64,000 bases of DNA from Thiohalophilus thiocyanatoxydans (GTDB taxonomy: Bacteria > Pseudomonadota > Gammaproteobacteria > UBA6429 > Thiohalophilaceae), in the NCBI RefSeq assembly GCF_004366735.1, contig NZ_SOQX01000002.1:576273-640272 (forward strand), given 5' to 3'. The number at the start of each line of letters is the position of its first letter. Position 1 is the stretch's first letter. A model generated the notes under the pieces. The model was not told the origin of the DNA, searched no databases, and saw nothing but the letters and a program-made list of their open reading frames with translations. Made by a program: the position numbers and the translations under genes. Below are positions 33,776-41,852 of this stretch, one piece after another.

Positions 33776-36700
33776 ATGTCAGACGTCTCCCTGTGTAATC
33801 CGTTTCATCCGCCGTTGCCCGCCCGTGCCGGCGAACTGTCCCGCTGGGGACAGCTGTATGGCAACAGCCCGGCGCTGGTCATCAGCCAGGCGGCCCGTGA
33901 ACACAACGGGCCGCTGGTGGTCATTGCCGCCGACACCGCCGCCGCCCAGCGGCTGGAATACGCGCTGCGCTTTTACCTGGCCGACACCGAGCTGCCGATT
34001 CTCAATTTTCCGGACTGGGAAACCCTGCCCTACGATGTCTTCTCGCCCCATCAGGACATCATCTCCGGGCGCCTGACCAGCCTCTATCAGCTGCCCGCTA
34101 TGCAGCAGGGCATCCTGCTGATTCCGGTACAGACCCTGATGCACCGCCTGCCACCGCCCGATTATCTGCAGGCCAATACCCTGATGCTGGATCTCGGCCA
34201 GACGCTGCAACTGGACGCGATGCGCCGGCGCCTGGAGTCAGCCGGCTATCAGTGTGTCTCGGCGGTGATGGAGCACGGCGAGTTCGCGGTACGCGGCAAC
34301 ATTCTCGATCTGTTTCCCATGGGCAGTGACCGGCCCTATCGCATCGAACTGTTCGATGACGAGATCGAAAGCATCCGGATCTTCGATCCCGAAACCCAGC
34401 GCTCCACCGACAAGGTCGACCAGGTCCGCCTGCTGCCGGCCCACGAGTACCCGCTGCACAAGGAGGCCATCTCCCGCTTTCGCCAGGCGTTTCGCGCCCG
34501 CTTCGAGGGCGATCCGCAAAAGGCACGGGTCTACCAGGATGTGAGCGAGGGGCTGGCCAGCGCCGGAATCGAATACTACCTGCCGCTGTTTCACGAACAG
34601 ATGGCCACCCTGTTCGACTACCTGCCGGGCGAAACCCTGTTCCTGGGCGAAGCCTCCCTCGAGGAGGCCGCCGAGGCGTTCTGGGGTGAGGTCGGCCACC
34701 GCTACGAGCAGCTGCGCCACGATCAGGAACGCCCCCTGCTCAGCCCGCCCGAGCTGTTTTTACCGGTCCCGGAGCTATTCGCCGGCCTCAAACAGCACCC
34801 ACGGGTCGCGCTGCAAAACTTCAAGTTCGAGGATGACTCGGCGATCCAGTTCGCCACCGAAGCCCCGCCCCCGCTGAACCTGGACGTGCGCGCCGCCGAG
34901 CCGGCCCGCCAGCTCAAGGCATTTCTCGACCACTTCCCCGGCCGCGCCCTGTTCGCCGCCGAAACCACCGGCCGGCGCGAATACATTCTGGAGATGCTCG
35001 GCCACTACCACATCCGCCCGCGCGAGGTGGAGAGCTGGCAACAGTTTGTCGACAGCGACGAGCCGCTGGCCATCACCGTGGCGCCGCTGGATCAGGGGCT
35101 GCTGCTGAACGACCCCGCCCTGGCGGTCATCGCCGAAACCCAGCTGTTCGGCCAGCAGGTCCTGCAGCGGCGTCGGCGCAAACAAAGCGATCGCGACAGC
35201 GACGCCATCGTCCGCAATCTGGCCGAGCTGACTGTCGATGCGCCGGTGGTCCACGAGGATTACGGCGTGGGCCGCTACAAGGGGCTGCAGACCCTGCAGC
35301 TCAACGGCCAGGACACCGAGTTTCTGACTCTGGAGTACGCCGGCGGCGACAAGCTCTATGTGCCGGTCAGCTCGTTGCATCTGATCAGCCGCTACACCGG
35401 CGCCTCGCCGGAGACCGCGCCGCTGCACAAGCTGGGCAGCGGCCAGTGGGAGAAGGCCCGGCGCAAGGCCGCCGAGCGGGTGCGCGACGTGGCCGCCGAA
35501 CTGCTGGACATCTACGCCCAGCGCGAGGCCCGCCACGGTTACGCCTATCATATTGACGAGGCCCAGTATCGCGCTTTCGCCGCCGACTTTCCGTTTGAAG
35601 AGACGCCCGATCAACAACAGGCCATCGACAACGTCCTCAAAAGCATGCGTGCCGATCAGCCCATGGATCACCTGGTCTGCGGTGATGTCGGCTTCGGCAA
35701 GACCGAGGTCGCCATGCGCGCCGCCTTCATCGCCGTACAGGACGGCAAACAGGTGGCGGTGCTGGCCCCGACCACCCTGCTCACCCAGCAGCATCTGGAG
35801 AACTTCCGCGATCGCTTTGCCGACTGGCCGGTGCGGGTCGAGGTCCTCTCCCGCTTTATCAGTGCCAAGCAGCAACAGGCGATCCTGCGCGAGCTCGAAG
35901 CCGGCAAGGTGGACATCATCATCGGCACCCACAAGCTGCTGCAAAGTGATGTGACGTACAACAACCTGGGGCTGGTGATCATCGACGAGGAGCACCGCTT
36001 CGGCGTGCGCCAGAAGGACAAATTCAAGGCACTGCGCGCCGAGGTGGACGTGTTGACGCTGACCGCCACCCCGATCCCGCGCACCCTGAACATGGCCATG
36101 TCCGGTATGCGCGATCTCTCCATCATCGCCACTCCGCCGGCGCGGCGTCTGGCGATCAAGACCTTTATCAGTGAATGGCAGGACGGCCTGATCCAGGAAG
36201 CCTGCCAGCGCGAGATCCGCCGCGGCGGCCAGGTCTACTTCCTGCACAACGATATCGAAACCATCGAAAAACAGGTCGCCAAACTGACCGAGCTGGTGCC
36301 CGAAGCGACGATTCGTCACGCTCACGGTCAGCTGCGCGAGCGGGAGCTGGAACAGGTGATGTCCGACTTCTATCACCAGCGCTTCAATATTCTGGTCTGC
36401 ACCACCATTATCGAAACCGGCATCGACATCCCGTCGGCCAACACCATCGTCATCAACCGCGCCGATCGCTTCGGCCTGGCCCAGCTCTATCAGTTACGCG
36501 GCCGAGTCGGCCGCTCGCACCATCGCGCCTACGCCTATCTGATCACCCCCTCGCGCCGGGCCATGAGCCAGGACGCGCTCAAGCGCCTGGAAGCGATCGA
36601 ATCGATCCAGACCCTGGGCACCGGCTTCACCCTCGCCACCCATGATCTGGAGATCCGCGGCGCCGGGGAGCTGCTGGGCGACGAACAGAGCGGTCAGATG

Positions 36701-37246
36701 ATGGAGATCGGTTATCACATGTATACCGAACTGCTGGAGCGCGCGGTCAAGGCATTAAAAGAGGGCCACGAACCCCAACTGGACAAACCCCTCAATCACG
36801 GCGCCGAGATCGATCTGCACTGTCCCGCCCTGATCCCCGAGGAATACCTGCCCGACATCCACGAGCGGCTGATCCTCTACAAACGCATCGCCAACGCCGC
36901 CGACTCGCAGGAACTCAAGGATCTGCAGGTTGAGATGATCGACCGCTTCGGCCTGCTGCCCGACGCCGTCAAAAACCTGTTTGCCGTCACCCAACTCAAA
37001 CTGCAGGCCCTCCCACTGGGCATCCGCAAGATCGAACTGGGCGAAGAAGGCGGCCGCATCCTGTTCGTCGAACAACCCGACATCGATCCCATGCGGATCA
37101 TTCAGCTCATCCAGCAACACCCCAACGACTACAAACTCGACGGCGGCGAAAAACTGCGCATCAACAAGGAACTGCCCGATACCGGGGACCGGATCAAGGA
37201 ACTCAACAACCTGCTGGCGACACTGGCAGAAAAAGAAGCAGCCTGA
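33776..37246 (+). CDS. mfd: Transcription-repair coupling factor Mfd
   Basis: 1156 residues, full length. Order: UvrB-like domains (1-330), a CarD-like RNA polymerase-binding domain near 480-560 (VHEDYGVGRYKGLQ), and the SF2 translocase with Walker A DVGFGKTEVAMRA. DEEH follows in VIIDEEHRFGV, then RecG-like motifs TATPIPRTLNMAM and the C-terminal TRCF domain. Mfd removes stalled RNA polymerase at lesions and recruits UvrA. Its final 87 bases have a near-duplicate 2 kb downstream (39238-39324). Downstream csiV would be expected at once, but 5.8 kb of other DNA intervenes. Confidence 0.96.
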   Translation: MSDVSLCNPFHPPLPARAGELSRWGQLYGNSPALVISQAAREHNGPLVVIAADTAAAQRLEYALRFYLADTELPILNFPDWETLPYDVFSPHQDIISGRLTSLYQLPAMQQGILLIPVQTLMHRLPPPDYLQANTLMLDLGQTLQLDAMRRRLESAGYQCVSAVMEHGEFAVRGNILDLFPMGSDRPYRIELFDDEIESIRIFDPETQRSTDKVDQVRLLPAHEYPLHKEAISRFRQAFRARFEGDPQKARVYQDVSEGLASAGIEYYLPLFHEQMATLFDYLPGETLFLGEASLEEAAEAFWGEVGHRYEQLRHDQERPLLSPPELFLPVPELFAGLKQHPRVALQNFKFEDDSAIQFATEAPPPLNLDVRAAEPARQLKAFLDHFPGRALFAAETTGRREYILEMLGHYHIRPREVESWQQFVDSDEPLAITVAPLDQGLLLNDPALAVIAETQLFGQQVLQRRRRKQSDRDSDAIVRNLAELTVDAPVVHEDYGVGRYKGLQTLQLNGQDTEFLTLEYAGGDKLYVPVSSLHLISRYTGASPETAPLHKLGSGQWEKARRKAAERVRDVAAELLDIYAQREARHGYAYHIDEAQYRAFAADFPFEETPDQQQAIDNVLKSMRADQPMDHLVCGDVGFGKTEVAMRAAFIAVQDGKQVAVLAPTTLLTQQHLENFRDRFADWPVRVEVLSRFISAKQQQAILRELEAGKVDIIIGTHKLLQSDVTYNNLGLVIIDEEHRFGVRQKDKFKALRAEVDVLTLTATPIPRTLNMAMSGMRDLSIIATPPARRLAIKTFISEWQDGLIQEACQREIRRGGQVYFLHNDIETIEKQVAKLTELVPEATIRHAHGQLRERELEQVMSDFYHQRFNILVCTTIIETGIDIPSANTIVINRADRFGLAQLYQLRGRVGRSHHRAYAYLITPSRRAMSQDALKRLEAIESIQTLGTGFTLATHDLEIRGAGELLGDEQSGQMMEIGYHMYTELLERAVKALKEGHEPQLDKPLNHGAEIDLHCPALIPEEYLPDIHERLILYKRIANAADSQELKDLQVEMIDRFGLLPDAVKNLFAVTQLKLQALPLGIRKIELGEEGGRILFVEQPDIDPMRIIQLIQQHPNDYKLDGGEKLRINKELPDTGDRIKELNNLLATLAEKEAA

Positions 37247-37247
37247 A
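37161..37247 (+). repeat. mfd 3'-end direct repeat, copy 1 (inside mfd)
   Basis: The 87 bases that encode the last 28 residues of Mfd plus the stop match 39238-39324 with six mismatches (about 93%). The longest identical stretch is 33 bases from 37178 to 37210. Five of the six differences are synonymous in the mfd frame and one changes Glu to Lys, so the two copies diverged while both coded. Confidence 0.95.
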
Positions 37248-37252
37248 GATCA

Positions 37253-37276
37253 GGGGCTAGGGGCTAGTCTCTAGTT
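37253..37276 (+). repeat. Heptamer tract (GGGGCTA family), 3-4 units
   Basis: Units GGGGCTA, GGGGCTA, GTCTCTA, then a partial GTTAAAT, seven bases after the mfd stop. It has the same period as the tracts near 5113 and 52041 and shares a CTA core with the latter. Confidence 0.75.
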
Positions 37277-37284
37277 AAATACGG

Positions 37285-37310
37285 AAATAGGTATACTGTC
37301 CCCGTGAATT
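37285..37310 (+). repeat. Left half of an imperfect inverted repeat pair
   Basis: AAATAGGTATACTGTCCCCG followed by TGAATT; the inverse complement occurs at 41233-41257 with three mismatches and one gap. It lies between mfd and the EAL gene. A looser direct copy (ATTAGTATACTACCCCTGA) is at 41285-41303. Confidence 0.6.
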
Positions 37311-37373
37311 GATGGAATCGCCTCCCACAGAGAGGAAGCTTGGATAAAGAAAATGAATCTGTCATCTTTCTTT

Positions 37374-39053
37374 TCAGTTCTCGTCCTTGTCCTCACCGAA
37401 GTGGGCTATCCAGTTTTGGAGCTCCGGTTCCGGTAACGCCGGACTCCAGAGGAATCCCTGGCCAAGCTCGCAACCCAGTTCCGCTAAAACGCTGGCCTGC
37501 GCCTCGGTTTCCACGCCTTCCGCCGTCGTTTTCATCCCGAGAGCGTGGCCCACTTCGATCATGGCGCTTACCATCCGCCGGACGCGCTCGTCACCCACAA
37601 TAGGTGAGACGAATGAGCGATCGATCTTGAGCTCCGTGGCGGGGATGTTCCGAAGGTAGGCAAAGGAGGCGTAACCGGTTCCAAAATCATCGATGCTGAC
37701 GCCCACCCCGGAGTCGCGAAGCTGATGGAGCAGCCCCAGGGTCATGTCCGGCTCCCGCATGATACCGCCTTCGGTGACTTCCACCAGGAGGCTGGCGGGA
37801 TCGGTCCCGGTAGTCCGCAGAAGATCGAGCAGATAGGTCACCATGGCCGAATCAGCCAGGTTGCGGGTGGCCAGGTTGAGGCTTACCGGCGTGGCCAGGC
37901 CGCTGCGGGCGAGTTCGACCGCCTGACGGATCACGAACCGACTAAAAGGCTCGATAAGACTGGTCTGCTCGAGCTTGGGCATGAACTGTCCGGGGGGAAT
38001 CAATCCGTTCTCCGGGTGGCGCCAGCGGATCAGGCCTTCCACCCCGCCAGGTTGCCGATCACTGAGGCGGACCTTGGGCTGAAAATGGAGCTCAAACTCC
38101 CCCGCCTCCAGGGCTTCCTCGGCCTGGGCGATCAATGTGACACTCTGGTGGTTGTCCGTTTCGAGCGAGGGCTCGTAGTTGACCCAGTCCCTGTCGAGTG
38201 TTTGAGCCCGATGCAGGGCCACCCGCGCACGGCGGATTAGCTCTGTGGCTTGAACACCCGTATCCGGCCCCGCGTGGCCCACCCCGATGGCCGGTTCCAG
38301 CCGAACGGGGGCGTCATCCACCTCCAGCGAGGCTCTGGCCGCATCGTGGATTTGTCGGGCAAGCCGTCGGGTTGAGGTTCCCGGGTCCACAGGCAGGATC
38401 AGACCCAGCTCCGAGCTGGAAAAGCGATAGAGCCCACCGAGTTCCGGCAAGGTCCGATTGATCTGATCGGCCCACTTCCGCATCACATGGTCGGCACCCT
38501 CAAGACCGAGGATATCCACGATTTCCGCCAGATCGGTGGCCCGTATCAGGGCCACCCCGGGGCTGGGAACATTGTCCGGCAATTGGGCCAGGCAAGCGTC
38601 AAGATCGTTCTGAAAGGCCGCCTGATTGGGAAGACCGGTTGCCGGGTCCTTTCGCATCATCGCCAACTGGGCAGCCTGACGCCGATACAACGTAGTGAAC
38701 AGTACCCCGGTGACAGACCCGACAAGCAGGAAGGCTCCTGACCGGATTAGCCATTGCTCAATCGTCTGTGGAGTCGCGAGAACCACGTCAAAGGGCATCC
38801 AGGGACCGATCAGAAGAGGGGCCACCACGCCTATCGCCACTCCACCCGTCACTCCGTAGAAAAAACCGGCAACCAGGATCGGAAACAGCAAGGCGTAGGT
38901 ATAGGGTCCGCCAGCGCCACCGGTTGCATAGACGAGGAACACACCCAGAACAAGGAAGATCAGGATCAGCCCCATACGAACCCAATGCCGGGGAAGCGGG
39001 GTTAAGAAATCCGATCCAACATCGGCCACCAGGGCCTTTACCTGATTAGTCAT
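37374..39053 (-). CDS. Membrane GGDEF(degenerate)-EAL protein, probable c-di-GMP phosphodiesterase
   Basis: 559 residues from the ATG at 39053, chosen because GGTGGGA lies five bases upstream; the frame extends to 39113. About four membrane segments (28-122) precede a linker and a GGDEF-like domain (about 130-300) with SSSEL at 212-216 in place of GGDEF, so cyclase activity is unlikely. The EAL domain (from about 305) has EGL (339-341) in place of EAL but keeps HFQPKV, EVTEG, DDFGTG at 455-460, LKIDRSFV and AEGVET, so phosphodiesterase activity is likely. It lies between two copies of the mfd 3' end and is oriented opposite to mfd, consistent with insertion. Confidence 0.88.
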   Translation of the reverse strand: MTNQVKALVADVGSDFLTPLPRHWVRMGLILIFLVLGVFLVYATGGAGGPYTYALLFPILVAGFFYGVTGGVAIGVVAPLLIGPWMPFDVVLATPQTIEQWLIRSGAFLLVGSVTGVLFTTLYRRQAAQLAMMRKDPATGLPNQAAFQNDLDACLAQLPDNVPSPGVALIRATDLAEIVDILGLEGADHVMRKWADQINRTLPELGGLYRFSSSELGLILPVDPGTSTRRLARQIHDAARASLEVDDAPVRLEPAIGVGHAGPDTGVQATELIRRARVALHRAQTLDRDWVNYEPSLETDNHQSVTLIAQAEEALEAGEFELHFQPKVRLSDRQPGGVEGLIRWRHPENGLIPPGQFMPKLEQTSLIEPFSRFVIRQAVELARSGLATPVSLNLATRNLADSAMVTYLLDLLRTTGTDPASLLVEVTEGGIMREPDMTLGLLHQLRDSGVGVSIDDFGTGYASFAYLRNIPATELKIDRSFVSPIVGDERVRRMVSAMIEVGHALGMKTTAEGVETEAQASVLAELGCELGQGFLWSPALPEPELQNWIAHFGEDKDEN

Positions 39054-39237
39054 TTTGTCCCACCAAAATTGATCAGCCATCTTTTTGTCAGGAAACAATG
39101 ATTGTCGGCCCAAGTAGATATGTTTTCGATCTCTCGGTCAAGACTAAAAAAGGGAACTTTACGGATTATGTGGATCATCCAGCCAATCCAGAAATATCCT
39201 AACGGGTACAAATTCAATGTTGTCTAGAAAATACGTA

Positions 39238-39324
39238 TTAACAAGAAACTTCCTGATACCGGGGACCGGATCAAGGAACTCAACAACTTGCTGGCGACAT
39301 TGGCAGAAAAAGAAGCAGCCTGAA
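39238..39324 (+). repeat. mfd 3'-end direct repeat, copy 2
   Basis: This second copy ends with the same GCC TGA stop and preserves the Mfd reading frame over all 28 codons, but it is not attached to any mfd gene. It changes three CTG to CTT or TTG, one CCC to CCT and one ATC to ATT, with a single GAA to AAA. An octamer repeat begins 16 bases later. Confidence 0.93.
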
Positions 39325-39340
39325 TTTAATATTTTTTCAA

Positions 39341-39372
39341 CGCAGAGGCGCGAAGGCGCAGAGGACGCAAAG
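39341..39372 (+). repeat. Octamer repeat, CGCAAAGG type, left arm only
   Basis: Units CGCAGAGG, CGCGAAGG, CGCAGAGG, ACGCAAAG. The matching right arm seen at other loci (31401, 43814) is missing. The OLD-family gene begins 44 bases later, so the repeat may have been cut by that insertion. Confidence 0.75.
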
Positions 39373-39416
39373 AAAAGAAATTACAGAAATAAATCTACCA
39401 CCTTTTTCTTGTGCTG

Positions 39417-41126
39417 TTATAAGTTATTCCAACTTCTGATAACTCGGCATAGCTCTTCAAGCTTTTCTCCCAGATCGAGCACTCCAGCTATTGACTCTCG
39501 AGTCATATGTGGAGCTAATTTTTCAGCAAGGAGTGACTTTCTACTAGAATAATAATAACCTTGGCCATTCTCTACCCCATCAAGGTAATCAAAAAAATTA
39601 GCGTACTGATCTACTTGCTCAATATTCTGGCTATCGCGCCAAGTGGCAATAGACTCAGCTGGAATATAATTCTCTATCTCTTTTCCCTTTGTGACCCATG
39701 AATACCCTTCATTGTCACTAATTTCCTCAATAATGCGTCGTTTCGTAGAGTTTAGTCTCGCCTGTTGTGTACGCTTGTCACTATCGATTAAAATTGCACA
39801 ATTTCTGTTCGCCCTCAATATTGAAATACCTTCTTCGACCAGCTCTGGCTCCTCACTAGATAAATGAGCTAAAAGTCTTCCACCATAAAAAACACACTGA
39901 TAATGGTTGCCTTCATTTAGTTGACCATTAGACCAGAGATCAATCCATCGATTTAAGTAAATTCTATCTGAAGGGCCTTCTACCCAGATGATGCCATTAG
40001 ATTGCAGCAAATCACTAGCACGAACATCTAAATCGTCTAATATCCCACGATTTTCGATATATGTCTTTACAGTTCGAGCAGCTGCCTTAGCACCATCGTG
40101 AGTTACATGCAGTAATTGCGCCTCCTGATCTTTACTAAAGAGATCTATTTCAACGTTAGAATGAGTAGTAAGAAAGAATATACATCCGAATGTATCAGAA
40201 ATATTGCGCAGGTATGAAAGAAGCCTTCTTTGTAGTGCAGGATGGAGATTGTTTTCTAATTCTTCGAACCCAAAAACGAAATCAGACAATGGTCTTTCAG
40301 CAACAACCGGGATAAGATGAATATAAATAAGCACCAAGATAATTGTTTTAAGGCCACTACCTGATTGCGACAAAGGGACTCTACCTTTAGATTCTTCCTC
40401 GAGATATATTTCCCACAACCCAGAATCAAGTTGTTGACATACGATATCAATGAAGACAGCGTCTGTTAAAAATATCTTATTCAGTTCATCAAGTAGATTT
40501 CGCTCAACCAACTCGCTTTGTAAGTTAGCCTTATTAATAAAATTTTGAATTATATTAGTAGCACCCCTGCCATCGCCATATATATCCAGATTAGAATTAT
40601 CACTTTCTGGCGCAATATTTCTTTCAGCATAAATACGGCGGAATAGTTTTTGGGATAGTGGATTTTTCTTTTTGTCAGCTATTTTCTGCAAAAAGTTATG
40701 CCCATTCTCAATTTGATCTAGAGGTCTTGAACCATCTAAACAATTTCCGATTGATACAAACTTTTGCCCTTGCGCAGCCCCTAAACTCCACGTTAACACC
40801 GCACCAATGAATCTTTTCCCAAATTGCCAATGATTTCCGGTTAATAACCCGCCACTTGTGTTTTCACGAAAAACCCCTCTTAGTTCTTGCTCGACCAATT
40901 TGGCTTCAGCAATTATTTCTGGATTATTTCGGCCATGCCAATTCCCCTCAGGAATATCAACCTTTCCTTTTATTGCATAGTCGATTAAGTCAATAAGAGT
41001 TGATTTTCCTGAGTTGTTCCGGCCTATTATTAAATTAATTGACTTTATCTGATCAAAGCCCTGTTCTTGTTCGCCAAAACATTTTAGATTCTTGGCCTTA
41101 ACTGAAAAATTAAGTAATTCTTCCAT
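39417..41126 (-). CDS. OLD-family ATPase with C-terminal TOPRIM domain (putative defence nuclease)
   Basis: 569 residues from the ATG at 41126. The frame extends to a TTG at 41138, and no strong ribosome site decides between them. N-terminal AAA ATPase: Walker A GRNNSGKST at 35-43, signature SQSGSGLK near 253, Walker B FVFGFEELE near 283-291, and a TTHS His at 322. C-terminal TOPRIM: Glu in VEGPSDRIY (383) and Asp in ILIDSDKR (448, 450). OLD proteins nick or cut DNA using metal and are often anti-phage. No GajB-type helicase, reverse transcriptase or AriB partner is adjacent. The gene is visibly AT-rich (about 40% GC by eye) against GC-rich neighbours, a sign of recent acquisition. Confidence 0.87.
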   Translation of the reverse strand: MEELLNFSVKAKNLKCFGEQEQGFDQIKSINLIIGRNNSGKSTLIDLIDYAIKGKVDIPEGNWHGRNNPEIIAEAKLVEQELRGVFRENTSGGLLTGNHWQFGKRFIGAVLTWSLGAAQGQKFVSIGNCLDGSRPLDQIENGHNFLQKIADKKKNPLSQKLFRRIYAERNIAPESDNSNLDIYGDGRGATNIIQNFINKANLQSELVERNLLDELNKIFLTDAVFIDIVCQQLDSGLWEIYLEEESKGRVPLSQSGSGLKTIILVLIYIHLIPVVAERPLSDFVFGFEELENNLHPALQRRLLSYLRNISDTFGCIFFLTTHSNVEIDLFSKDQEAQLLHVTHDGAKAAARTVKTYIENRGILDDLDVRASDLLQSNGIIWVEGPSDRIYLNRWIDLWSNGQLNEGNHYQCVFYGGRLLAHLSSEEPELVEEGISILRANRNCAILIDSDKRTQQARLNSTKRRIIEEISDNEGYSWVTKGKEIENYIPAESIATWRDSQNIEQVDQYANFFDYLDGVENGQGYYYSSRKSLLAEKLAPHMTRESIAGVLDLGEKLEELCRVIRSWNNL

Positions 41127-41232
41127 AACTATTTGCAACAGCTTTATAAATTAATGAATTATTGCGCCAGTATATCTATAAGCAATTCATATATAGTTCT
41201 TCAATCTTAGCAAGCATTTCCCCGTTTTTCTA

Positions 41233-41257
41233 AATTCCGGGGACAATACAGCTATTT
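41233..41257 (-). repeat. Right half of an imperfect inverted repeat pair
   Basis: AATTCCGGGGACAATACAGC then TATTT; its complement reads AAATAGCTGTATTGTCCCCG and matches 37285-37310. The pair encloses the EAL gene, the mfd tail copy and the OLD gene (about 4 kb). Together they may be ends of a past mobile unit or REP-like copies associated with one. Confidence 0.55.
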
Positions 41258-41492
41258 ACCTACTAAACCACATTGGAGTATAAATTAGTATACTACCCCT
41301 GAGCCCCTTCCCAAAAAATTGCGATCAGGATCAATAAGTTATGACTTTGTTGACCTTGCGGCATATCTTTAAGATCCAGCTCAGCTATGAATAAAGACAC
41401 AATACGCGATAACCCCTAATCCTGGCTAGTGGGCTCTTAATTCCCGTCTGACGCCGCCGAGCATCGCAGTGGAGGGAGGAATCGCCCGAAGG

Positions 41493-41715
41493 GTGCGCGC
41501 ATGGACGCGCGCACTCGCCAGTCGGCACACGGAGGTGCCGTCTGGCGAGCCCGACTGGAGCGAGAAGCGCAGGGAACCGGTTCAGCCATTGGAAATGGCT
41601 GGACCGGCGGCGTCTTTCGGGAGCGGTTTTTGGTGACTTTTTGCCGCTTCAAAAAGTTACTCGCCGCGCGGGCGCGAGAGCCCGCTTTCAAAATCACAGC
41701 TCGCCCGCAGGGCGA
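41493..41715. other. Non-coding element of six consecutive hairpins
   Basis: Six stems follow one another: 41493-41514 (GTGCGCGC/GCGCGCAC, loop ATGGAC); 41516-41547 (12 bp with one T-T mismatch, loop ACGGAG); 41577-41607 (13 bp plus one G-T pair, loop GGA); 41633-41660 (10 bp plus a G-T pair, loop CCGCTT); 41668-41685 (GCGGGC/GCCCGC, loop GCGAGA); 41701-41715 (TCGCCC/GGGCGA, loop GCA). The spacers are short. Open frames crossing it on both strands are Arg/Pro-rich and unrelated to known families, so this is more likely a structured RNA or repeat element than a gene. It sits in a 725-base gap (41127-41852). Confidence 0.75.
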
Positions 41716-41752
41716 TCCTTTTGATAGCACGGTGGCCCTAACGCAAGTCGCC

Positions 41753-41771
41753 GATGAAATCGCCTCCCACA
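41753..41771 (+). repeat. Short dispersed repeat (GATGAAATCGCCTCCCACA)
   Basis: 18 of 19 bases match 37311-37329 (GATGGAATCGCCTCCCACA) in direct orientation. It follows the six-hairpin element by about 37 bases. Confidence 0.7.
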
Positions 41772-41825
41772 AAGCAAAATGGACACCGGCTTGTGCCGAC
41801 ATGACGACAGATCACCCCTCCCTAC

Positions 41826-41846
41826 CCCTCCCCTTGAAGGGGAGGG
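41826..41846. repeat. Poly-pyrimidine/purine hairpin CCCTCCCCTT / AAGGGGAGGG
   Basis: A near-perfect inverted repeat of ten bases directly beyond the stop of the sirB gene (41853, minus strand). The same CCCTCCCCTT ... AGGGG core occurs at the right end of the window (63981-63999). Without a T run it is not a standard terminator. Confidence 0.7.
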
Positions 41847-41852
41847 AAAGTA

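Noticed and set aside
34775..36376. 533-residue open frame on the minus strand
   Set aside because: Shadow of mfd; low-complexity Gln/Gly/Asp-rich product with no ribosome site.
37374..41126. Complete insertion sequence or prophage
   Set aside because: No transposase, integrase, recombinase or phage structural gene is present; only repeat and composition evidence.
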